This document shows positions 47,201-59,200 of a stretch of DNA of 64,000 nucleotides, piece by piece. Below the pieces are notes generated by a model that did no database searches, had not been told where the DNA came from, and saw only the letters and a program-made list of their open reading frames with translations. The stretch comes from Watersipora subatra (Eukaryota; Bryozoa; Gymnolaemata; Cheilostomatida; Watersiporidae), in NCBI RefSeq assembly GCF_963576615.1, contig NC_088710.1, positions 3,886,001-3,950,000 on the forward strand. The letters are read 5' to 3'. Every line of letters begins with the position of its first letter. Position 1 is the first letter of the stretch. Both the position numbers and the translations under genes were made by a program.

Positions 47201-50200
47201 TGCTCTCTACTTGACAGTTTCGTTTCAGCTTGGTCAAATCATCTAGTCATCATCTGATCATGTGACCCATATTGTCCGCCAAATTGCGCGAACACCTTCC
47301 ACAATATTTTTCGACCATCACAGGTGACCAACAGGCTTTCCATGTTTCTCCGAGGATGATATGCACCCCCTCGAGCTAAGGTTAAAAAATTAAACTCATT
47401 TTTAAGCTAGGTTTTGCGATATCAGTGCTCAAAGTGACAGCATTACAATGATGATAAAATAGAAGCGCAAGGACAATAGGCATGGTTTTATTGAATGCGA
47501 GATGTATACTTGTGAAAATATTTCGACGAATGAGGTTGCATGAAAGTGTAAACAGAAGCACATCGTGTTTGGCTTTATCACATTTGAGCCGTTTTGAGAA
47601 GGATTCCAACTTACGGCGTTTTCGTGATGTCTGTGATTAATCGTTCATTTTTGAGCTTTTAAGAGCTTGTAATCACATTCCCACATATTTTGCACCTACA
47701 ACACAACAGAGTAAGACATGGTGAATCTTTTGATATCAAATAACTGTAATGTGAATTTTGTTGCAAGTCAACCTTCAAATGAAAAACGTTTACAAAGTGT
47801 ACCGAGTCGGTCCTAATGCTGGGAAGGATGGAAATACTGACCTGTTTAGTATTTAATGTAGTAGTCGTGCTCATTTACCAAAAACGCTGGTGCCTGTTAA
47901 ATAACTTGACACTGAAAGAATCGTCTGATTTTACCATTAAATCAAATAGTTATTTTTATATAGGCATGGGCGAGTATTGCTAAATGGGACGCAATGACAA
48001 CACAGGGCATCTTTTGAAACATTCAAACAGACTAACTAAATATAAATCTGTATAATTAGCTTTCATCAAATCCCATCTCTGTCATATAAAAAGGGTAAAG
48101 TTAAGGTTAGGGTACCAAAGAGTAGATTCAGTGGTGGCACCTGTCAGCAAATGTCACACGTCATGAAAAGATGCACAGAAGCAAAAGCGTTTTTATCATA
48201 TATATGTATTACTATTATTGTTTTTGTTATTACTTATTTTGATAGAGTACAAACAACAGAAAAAATGAGTGTAAAACTAATTCTGCTCACAGAAACCGTT
48301 CGTACCAATAAATAAGTCCTTGGTAGGCATATAGCAGTAGTACACTAGCAAATGGCTACTATCAACACTTTTCTTTCTGAAATATGTCTACAAACTTGAC
48401 TTGAACATGGTTGTCAAGAAGACAACCAAACGGTTGAAGAACCATTCGAGTGATAAATTGCATACCGGAAAGTAGCCTCTGATTTATATCCTTGTTTGGG
48501 GTTTCTTCTGGCCAGTCAACTTATGGCATTTTTGCTTTCCATTAAATTGTTCAATCAGTTTCACAAAACATTGTATATACAGTAAGTAATTGACTTCCGA
48601 CCGCGTTTGGTTCCGGCCAGCTGGCCGTAAGACAATTTGGACGTAAGTCGATTCTGTATTCCATAAATCCTTATGCTCAAGCCGCACGGCCTGTCGTTGG
48701 GCGCGGCTTCTGGTTCAAGGTCATAGGCCGCGGCTAAAGCCAAGTTTTTAAAACTTAACGTGAGGCTCAGGGCGGCTTCTCGATAAATGCCGTCTCTGCT
48801 CAGTTCCGTGCTATAACCATAGAATCGCAGCCATGATACACTTTTATGTACGGGGTTTTGGCGACCTACTCGTTTATTTTCAAGGTCATGTTTATGGAAT
48901 ACTTTAAAATAAAGAAGAATTTATCGCTCATGTTCAACTCACCGCAGTCATAGGTAATTAACACATTTTCATTCTTGACCGGCATCTTTCCATAAACGTG
49001 AAGCCCTCTAACAGTGCAATAAAAATCTAGCTGAGACATGGCAAGTAAGTTATTGATGCAAGGGTTTAGGAATTTTAATTCGAACTTGAAAGTAAAAAAA
49101 ATTCTTTTCACGTGTACTGATGTAGCCTGGTTTCTTATTCAAGAGGACGGGGGGGGGGGGGGGGTATAGCGAAACCCATCTTAACACTCTCGCTCCCGAA
49201 GGGGGTCAAGGATGACAAAACCTCAGTCATTAGCCGCGGTCTGTGGGCATACGCGGGTTGTTGGAGGATTATTTTTTCTTTCGTAAGTCATCTGTTTTTG
49301 AGCACAAGCCGCGCGGCTTGAGCAAGAGGACTTACGGTATTTTGTTGATTCTGATCTAACTTGAATGAATTTAGCTTACTAAACACATACTTGGAAGAAG
49401 TTTTAGTATGTATTTTAGTAAACTTCAAACTTTTAACTAAGATTTTATCATTTATCTGTTTGCGAATCCGTTTTTACCATAACGGATAACGCTGAACCCG
49501 CCATGGCGAGCAACGTATATCTCTTAATGTATATAATCAGTACACAAATAGCCAAATTTTAATTTCGCGAGAAATTATTGTTATTGTGTGTCAGAATAAA
49601 TTCGCCCGAATGACAAAATAACGACAAAGCTTAACGAAAAACGGCTTTTGCTACGCCTTGCACTAAACTGCCTGACCTTCCCACGGACATGGTTAGGTGG
49701 ATGTATGTCCACCTGACCTTCCCACGGACGTGGTCAGGTAGATGTATATCGCTTAGGTCGTATGTTGATGACTTACAGTATCCTTATCTGTCCTCAAGTT
49801 TGAATATTTGGCTAAAAATAAACAAATTATTCATCAGTTTTTAAAACAGGAAAATTTGAATTGAATTCTCAATTGTCGACTGTTTATCCAGTTTTAATTA
49901 TTTTTGTGGAAATGAAAACTGGCTCAGATATATCAACTTGTATGTCTAAAGTGATTACTGTTAGGACGACATCAACATTGACGGTGCTAAATGGCATCCC
50001 TGTTCGCTGAAATTAATAAGTCTATTATTGACACAAAATAATACTGGTATATATTATACAGTACGCGGTACTCAGCTGTCATTCCATATCATCAAAGGAG
50101 GTATTAAAATGATTGCTGAGTTGATATGAGTAATTTCATTGTGAAACAATGACAGTCTTTCGGAGTATTGTGCAAAACTGGTCAATGACGGAGTAGAAAG

Positions 50201-53200
50201 CTTTCTCATTCAAGTACTGTAGCTGACTATTTAGTCTGCTCATTAAAAAGTTTAAGTGCCATGAACAATACTTTACTACTAGTACTACTAGTACTAGTAG
50301 TACTAGTACTACTAGTAGTACTAGTAGTACTAGTACTACTAGTACTACTAGTAGTACTAGTAGTACTAGTACTACTAGTACTAGTAGTACTACTAGTACC
50401 CTAACAGTCTCGCGTGCTGTGAGAGATCTTCACTTGTGTCGATAAGCGCAGAGAGTAACTACCCGCGTAATATTTCTAAAGTTCAGCAAAGCGAACGACG
50501 AGCGCAGGTGGTAGCGTGCCAGACAGCGATGTCGAATATCGCTAGATCAAATCCTGTAATGCAATCTTTTTCCAACCTCTACAGTGCCTTCGGACAGACA
50601 CGGCTCTTATTATAGTAAATACTACCATTATTAGTACTAGAATTTTGTTTTCTTTTGAGGATTTTGTCACTTTTTGCAAGATTTTATAATAATTTGCACA
50701 AAAACTAATCTTACTGGCAGTATAATAGAGGGTGCATTGTTGTTGCACCTGTTACTCACGTACACACTGCTGAGGAATTGAGGAATATTGGGTGCTGCTG
50801 TTTTTCCATACAAACAATATTAATCATTCTTACAATCATGCAGAAGACAAGAACGTTTAGTTTGATTCTTATCAAGCTTATTTAATTATCGCAAAAACTA
50901 GTACATCAGCTTCTTCCGATTATAGTCTGTTTTTGGTTATGAAACCGTCTTGTCTTTTCAATTGTATGCGATATACACTCTTATGTAGCATTGCTTTTGC
51001 AACAGTAAAAAGTATGTAGTTGGCAGCATTTGAATGCACCTTAGTATAAAGGAAAAACAGAGAGAGGGGCAAATTTAAAATTGGTTTCGTCACAATTCAA
51101 AATGGATAAAAGTTGTTACTTAGTAAAGCTTTCAAAGTTCTCAGGTCAGCAGCAATAATTTTTAAGCATCTTGTGCGCTGCGAAGTGTATCAGCTATTCA
51201 ATTAGTTTCAAATCGAATAGCTGATACACCTTGTGGTACATCAAATATCACAGCCGTGGTGTCAAACACAAAGAGAAGACAACTCAGTAGAATGCTTACC
51301 ATCAGTCTTTCCGCTGACTTGCTCTTTGTGATAGGTTTATTTACAGTGACTGTTGTTTGAGCACTTACTACTGCGCGTATCATGACTGTCTGGCTTCACC
51401 CTGTTTTTATTCCGTAATCCATGCAAAACAATAATGTTTTGTCATTTTTAAAGCTGAGTCAACTCTACTCCCTTTTTCAGAATTCGCTGACCAAGTCACA
51501 GCCGATCGATCAAAATGAGACAAGTGGCAAAAGCGGAGCACGATTTTTCATGTCACAGGACAAGCTGTACGTGATAAAGACTGTGACCTCCGAGGAGGTT
51601 GAGGCCATACACACTCTCCTTGCAGAATATCACCAAGTAAGTCAGGACATTTTTCTGTTCATGTCTGGCCTATGATTCACAGGCCTCCTGAGTGAGTAAG
51701 CAATATATCACAACATACATACTTACCTCCTGTCAATGGGACCCTTCCTACCTCTGTATGTATACGATAAGTGAGTTAGGAATGGTGCCATAGACGAGAG
51801 ATAAGTGTGTGTGGAAATGATTCCTTAGAAGCAATGGCTCAAAATCTTTACAAAGACACTTTAATCCTCCTGCAGCTTGAAGGGTGCAAACAAATCTGTA
51901 TGTCTCATGTGTGTCCTAATTGTCTTGCCTCTACGTGTAGGGAGTATGAAAGCAGCGTTGGTCACAGTTTAATACATTTCTAGAAGCTGTGCTGCTTGCT
52001 TAGTTGATACAATGCAACTACATGTAGCGTTTCTGTTTAGATAAAGACAGTTGTCATACAATTAATTGCTTTGTGTTCATCATTCTCTCGTGTTATAATA
52101 AACTTGGAAGCTTACCAATACCCATGCACCTAACAAGTTGAAGTGTTTCCACGGGCAGTCGCTTTAGCCCTACCGTACCGTAGCTGCTTTCCTTTGCTTC
52201 AAGCAAACAGTAACTGACACTGAGATCTAATCTTGATTGTGTGGTGGGTGTTTGTTGGTGGGTGTTTGTTTGAACGGGTGTGAACTGGTTAGGTAATAAG
52301 AGGCATGAAGGAGGTCTTGAATAGGAGAGAGTTGTCAATGTAAAAAAGGATTAATCAGATGCTGTTACTGTATGGGCTCCTCTCGAGGCTGGTATTCATA
52401 TAAGGGGATTAGAGTGCTCATATGAGAGGAGTAGAGTGTTCATACGAGGGGAGTAGGGTGTTCATATGAGGGGAGCAGAGTGTTCATATGAGGGGATTAG
52501 AGTGCTCATATGAGAGGAGTAGGGTGTTCATATGAGGGGTGTAGAGTGTTGATATAAGGGGAGTAGAGTGTTCATATGAGGGGAGTAGAGTGTTCATATG
52601 AAGGGAGTAGAGTGTTCATATGAAGGGAGTAGAGTGTTCATATAAGGGGAGCAGAGTGTTGATATGAGGGGAGTAGAGTGTTCATATGAGGGGAGTAGAG
52701 TGTTCATATGAGGGGAGTAGAGTGTTCATATGAGGGGAGTAGAGTGTTCATATGAAGGGAGTAGAGTGTTCATATAAGGGGAGCAGAGTGTTGATATGAG
52801 GGGAGTAGAGTGTTCGTATGAGAGGAGTAGAGTGTTCATTTGAGGGGAGTAGAGTGTTCATATGAGGAGAAATGGTGTGTGTATCATGACAAAATATGTG
52901 TTCATGACAGGAGGGTAAGATGTCCATGTGAAGAGATGTGTGATTCATTTTTGGGTTGGTAGGATTACTTGTACACCAGCTGAATGTCAGAGCTGAAGAG
53001 GTTGTTGTTGTGGAGATATCTGCTTGTCTCATGACTAATATATTTGCAGACAGTACTAACAGGTCTTTGCTCTTCTGATTTTAAAATAGCAGCCAACCTA
53101 TCTAAAACAAAAGCCGGCAAACACTTCACAGCGGATAAGCCTTCAGCGGATGATTTTTTGTATTTCCCCATCATTTTTATTGGCCATGTCAAGCTCTGCC

Positions 53201-56200
53201 AACTCAACGATGAGGACACTGAAAGTAGAGTCCTTTTCATGTCTGATGCCGAGAGATGAGGCTGACGTATATCTCTAGGAAAGTCATAATATATTGCCCT
53301 GTGTTTGCAGCATGTTGTGGAGCGACATGCCAAGACCCTTCTGCCACAATACCTCGCCATGTACAGAGTGACAGTGAACGACACTGAAACCTATATGCTT
53401 GTCATGAAGAACGTTTTCTCTCCTTACAGAACCATACACACAAAATACGATATAAAGGTTAACCTCTTATACAACCTGTTTTATAATGTCTCAACTTGTG
53501 TTTCACTTGGAAACCATCCGTTGCATGTAGAAACAACATGCGCTTTATTAGGAACAATGTTGTTCTCTCTGATGCACCAAGCTGGTACAAACTGTCAATA
53601 TCGTGCACATGCTAGTGATTGATGGCTATTTTATAGCTGTAATAATTTAGTGATCAGGAGGTGTTTTCCCCCGTTTTCAGTCTCTACCAGTTGATTACGG
53701 CTGGAATGAAGTTGCCTTTCAGACACACGCGCCAAGTGCGCTTCCCTCATTGTGTTGTACTGTTTGCAGGGCTCGCTCATCGACAGAACCGCTACGGAAA
53801 AAGAGAAAAGCAAAGAGTTACCGACCTTCAAAGATGTCGACTTGATAAATGATGACGTAAAGATTAACATCGGAGAGCTTGCAAAAGAGGAGTTCTTGGA
53901 AACACTGGCTCTCGATGTCAATGTATGTGACAGCCTTTACAAATTTCTTCTTCCACTTCCTCTTCCTCATCGTACGTGTAGTGGTAGCAGTAGTAGTGGC
54001 AGCGGTAGTAGCGGCAGCGGTAGTAGTGGCAGCGGTAGTAGCGGCAGCGGTAGTAGCGGCAGCGGTAGTAGCGGCAGCGGTAGTAGCGGCAGCGGTAGTA
54101 GCGGTAGTAGCGGCAGCGGTAGTAGCGGCAGCGGTAGTAGCGGCAGCGGTAGTAGCGGCAGCAGTAGTAGTTTAAAACTTTCAATCCAGGAATGTTTACA
54201 CAGAAATATCATCGCTATTAAGATGTACAACATTTAATGGCTCAATCTTTACAAAACAACTTGCAGGAATAACTGGTCATAACACAAAAATATACACTTG
54301 GAGTTTCTGAAAGCATTATAAGGAAACTCCATTGCTCATGTTGTTGGTGCATAGATATCAGGGGCGCTCAGGCATTGAGAGACAAGCTGGTCGGGTTGCT
54401 GTTTTTTGATGAGCTGATGTAGTGGATGATCTTGGTATAATTCTCGCAGAGGCAATCAAGTTCTTTATACAGGGTGTGCTATTATGTTTCTCACCCCGGT
54501 AATGATCTCTAAGCTAATAAATAGTACATCAGAGATAGAGAATATGCAGTTGTAATAACTACAAAATAGAATTCTATGAGAACTGAGTCGATTATTGCAC
54601 ACATTGTAACATAATTCTATATGATGATGACATGCTTCTATCGCTAGCAATAGTACTCTTTACAGAGCACAGTGTACGTAAATTTACTAGAGTAGATAAT
54701 GGCTTAATTATTGGATAATGGCTATTTTTCAAACCGTTTTGTTTCACGCTGAGCGCAGTTGAACGTCCCTTGAGGACTAAGAGGTGTGTCATTGGCGCTT
54801 GCTCTGCCCTTGTGTTTTGCTTATATATCCAGCAGCGTTAGTCTGTTGTATTTGTTGTAGGTTGATTTTTTTGAAGGGTTGACTATACAGGTTGAGCGCG
54901 CTTGCTGATGGTTTTTGGAATTTTATACCAAGTCGCTATTTGTTAATGACACTCCTCTCTCTTGCTGGGTGTATGCGAAGTTCCATACTTGAGGCTATTT
55001 TGTTATTAGTTGCAATTATTGCAATGCCAGGCTTGACGCTTCTGCTAACATGTCAGAATGCAAATGTTTGGCTCAAAACTAGCGGATGAGATTTGAGCGC
55101 GGCAAAAAGTCTCTAAACCAGCATCATGATGCTGATCCTAAAGTTGGTGTCATTGTAAGGATGTACCGAAGACATCGGTGTAAAATATATGCCCGTGCAG
55201 CTATCATTTAGCAGTATTTTTAGTGCTTATCCAAATAGTTTTCCTATTAGGAGACATGTTAAGTGCACACAATTCCACACAATGTTAAGTCCTTCCCATC
55301 TCTGTTTTCATGATGCGGCTAATCCACAAGTTTGCATCTTCCTCAAGATGGCGAAAATCCGCAAGTCACGTGAGTTTTGTTACTCGCAAATTGTTATCGA
55401 ATGTTGAATCGTTAATCCGTTAATCCGCAACGTGCAAATATCCATTGAAACACTCATCGTACGGTAACTGAGCGTGCACACAATTCCAAATCCACATCCG
55501 CACAATAGAAACATAGTAAAAAAAGTAGATGATTGCACAAGTTGTCTGTTGTTTGTTAAATAAATAGTCTGCTGTGTCTCTATGATAAATCTATGTTGAC
55601 TTATTAGTCCACATTAGCTGTTCATCCAAAAGTGTTTTAGTAATACTCTATCATCTTTCACCAGGAACTGACTTTTCCATAGATTCTTAATAGTCCTGTG
55701 TTAGTTAATAGCTGTGACAACGCAACCCGTATGGTGGCCAGGCGCAGTAGGCTCAGTGAATCTGTGGGCATCAGGTGTACGTACAGCGCCTTGTCTGCAG
55801 TCTAGTCTGTATGTGTTATGTTGGTTTTAACTACCAAACTTCAAAAACTAGTAGGTTAAAACACTGAGAATGTTCCTATGGTAAACAGTTGCTGCAAATA
55901 AAAGTTAAAGGTATCGTGTGCAATCTCGCTGAACCTCTCGCTACAAAGGTAGCCATGTTTTTCTGTCATTTAATGTCAAAGAACAAAATCGGAAGATCTT
56001 GTGTTTCCATCTTTTTGGCAACCTTTCTAGTTGCGTGGCTTACTTGTGCCAACTCTGTCAACTTGTTGCTTGGTTCAAACTGTATCAGACTAATAGTAGT
56101 TCCTTGTTAAACGCCGTCTCGATACTTCAATGTAAAAATTTATCTACATTTACGATGATGTATAAATGGCTAGTTTTAGGCTATAAGTTATGCTTAGCAC

Positions 56201-59200
56201 CCAGCCGGCTATAAGTTTATCATTATTTGCGCGAAGTGCTACGTGTTAAAGTTTTGCTTTGCTAAAAAATTATTTGGACGCTAATATCGACTTGTTCAGC
56301 AGTGCAGAAGTGTGAGGACAGATAATGCCATTGAGGTCAGGTCTGTTCATTGTGGAAGGTATTGAACAGCCAGATGTTCGTTCCATCAAAAGCAAGAATT
56401 AGAGTACAACTAGCTGAGCCAACAATGCAAATATTTTTGTTTCAAAAATGTTAATTTTTGTTTCTATAAATATTATTAATATGGTTTGTTTACTTAACTT
56501 GTTCATAAATATATATTTGTAGCATTTGGTAGATCATTATTATATAACCTGAAAATATGCAGATTTATAGCATATTCTTTGATGGCATCCTTGCGGTTAT
56601 TCTAACTCGGCTTACATTGAATCAACGCTCATAACTCCTCTTCTATTGCTCATAAAAAGCCAGTTTTGGCTGCAAACTGTAGCAAACATATCATCAATGA
56701 GTGGAATGAGCTTTTATGCAACATTGTTAAATTAAGATATAAAAGGAAAATATGTCATCACATTTAGAATGAAATAACAAATTTAAAGCCCCAACAAAAT
56801 GCTTAGCAGGACACAGGCTATAATATCATCGCTGGTTATTTGAAAGCAATATACATGTATATCAACTCGGAGAAATATTTTTTAGCTTACCAATGCATGT
56901 TTATTAAAAGATTTTTGACAAGGTGGAGGCAAGTTAGCAGATTTATTGCATCCAAAAGAGTTAATCACTAGGTTTCCCTGATGCGCAGTACTTCGATGCA
57001 GCCCTTTCCGAAGTCGAGGGGATTGTATGTTTACATGCTGCGCAGTGGTTTTCAGCAAATTAGCCAGAGAAGAGAAATTATATAAATCGAATCGCTGGAT
57101 GGATACATGGAATCAATCATGGATACCGAACGTCAGAAACGGTCTTTTTATGCTTTTGTCATCATTATACTTCTATTTACAATACACACAATACACGTTC
57201 ACAATGTTTTACAAACATTAACACAATTTTTATAAATAATATATTTTTAATAAATATTTATTCAAGAAATAAATTATTTAAATGTTACTTTAGGACTTGC
57301 CACCTATTTTTCGAAAAGTATTGGTATCGATAACAAAGTCCAGGAAATTATTCAAAGTAATCACTTCATCATCCTCATAGGAGCAGACCATAATTAAATT
57401 TAAATGAAAAAATATCGGAAAAATAGCAAAAACAAGATTAGCCGGATAACTTTTGTACTAGTTTATGGTGCTCGAAGAATCTGTCTCCACGGCATAAGAG
57501 CTACTGCGCAATTGCTGTTTCCTTGCCGCGAATTTGCACTGGCTTCGCACTGATCAGTGCGCAGTGATTTCAGTGCGAAGACGCAGTTTCCATGATTCAG
57601 AGAGGGCGCAACTCCGAAGTACTGCGCATCATGGAAACATAGTGAATGTCACTTCTCCTGTAAAAGGGTTAAATTTCTCCCCAAAATTCTGACGAGCTGC
57701 TACTACTAGCTACTACTACTACTACTACTACTAGCTACTACTACCTCAGCCTCTACTTGAACCCCACCTCAATTTGACCGCGACTATAGGGGAAGGGTTG
57801 AAAAATAGAGAGCCATGTCATTCAAATAGAGGTTTTACGGTAACTTTTAGTATGTATACTAATAATTACTAAATCGTATCGGAATTATTTTGCTTCATAG
57901 AAATATAGTAAGAATCAGTTGGAGAGAAAATGTTGTTTTTAGTGTCTGACACTCTGCCAGTCTCATATACCTTATTTAATTAATGCTGTAACATTTGCTC
58001 ATCATGCTCTCGCGCTCATCATGCACATCATGCACTCGCGCTGTTTTTGTTTGCTCATTTTCCTTCTCACCGAGCCTTTGCTCATCCTTTATCTTTTTTT
58101 GCAGCCCACCGCCTTTTCTTATCTCTTTTATCTCTGCTCTATCTTCAATGGTTAGTCGTTAACTCAATTAATGAGATTATGCATCTTCACTCAAGTATTT
58201 ACCTACTTGTCAATTATTCGTGCTAATCGAATCGATGAACTCACAGGCTGTTCATCCCCGTGCATCAGATCATTGCCAAGCCTCCTTCATTGTGTGTCTA
58301 TGTTGCAAAGTTTGCTTCTTTGAAATGACACAAATGTTCGGAGATCTTCATTTTCGGGGGAATTTTTCTTTAGTCTTTATTTCTTGAAGGATGGAATCTA
58401 TAGACATCTTCTGCTTGCATTATGTAGTCTGCATTAAAGGCTGTTTTATTATTAGTACTATTATGTAATTACTATTTACATCATTTATGTAAATGATATA
58501 AATTTAGTATTAAAGTTTCATCTAAAATATTCGAATTTAACGTCTCAAACTGACTGAAACTAAATGTGAAACCTCAAAACTTGAGTTGTCTTAAGTCTAT
58601 AACGACAATTAATCAGAGCCCGCTAACAGCAGTGCTTGTGTCAACAAATTGAATGTGTTTAATATGTGACAATCCTTTCAAAATTGAAACAATTGGCCAG
58701 ATCTGAACTTCTCGGACCAATCCTTTCAAAATTGAAATATATTGGCCAGATCTGACCTTCTCGGACTGCAGGGACATGCCTGCAAACGCTTCCAATGTAT
58801 GGTAACCTTTTGAACGATATTTCGATGAATGAACACCCAACCCAATGCGTTTGCTCCGACGACTGCATGATTATTTACTGCTGCCATGTCTCGATTCACA
58901 TACATCATCTGCGCACATTATAGCAACAGTAATTTAAATGGTACAGTAAGTGTAAATTCTGGCAAGAGCAGGTAACTCACAGATATCTCTCCATGACCAC
59001 CATCTCTCTTACTGACTGCTACTAGTGCCGCTGTTGTGGAATGTTGCAGTGGCTGACAAAGCTGAAGCTAATGGACTACAGTCTTCTCATTGGCATACAT
59101 GACTACAACCGGGCCATGGTTGAAGCTGAGCAGCAGGAACTAGAAGAAAATGGAACAAACGTTAGTTATCATACTGTATGTCAATTATACACATGCCTTT

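Noticed and set aside
52965-53384. 139-codon minus-strand ORF
   Set aside because: It overlaps PIP4K2 exon 5, which is coding on the plus strand, and has no family resemblance; it is a shadow.
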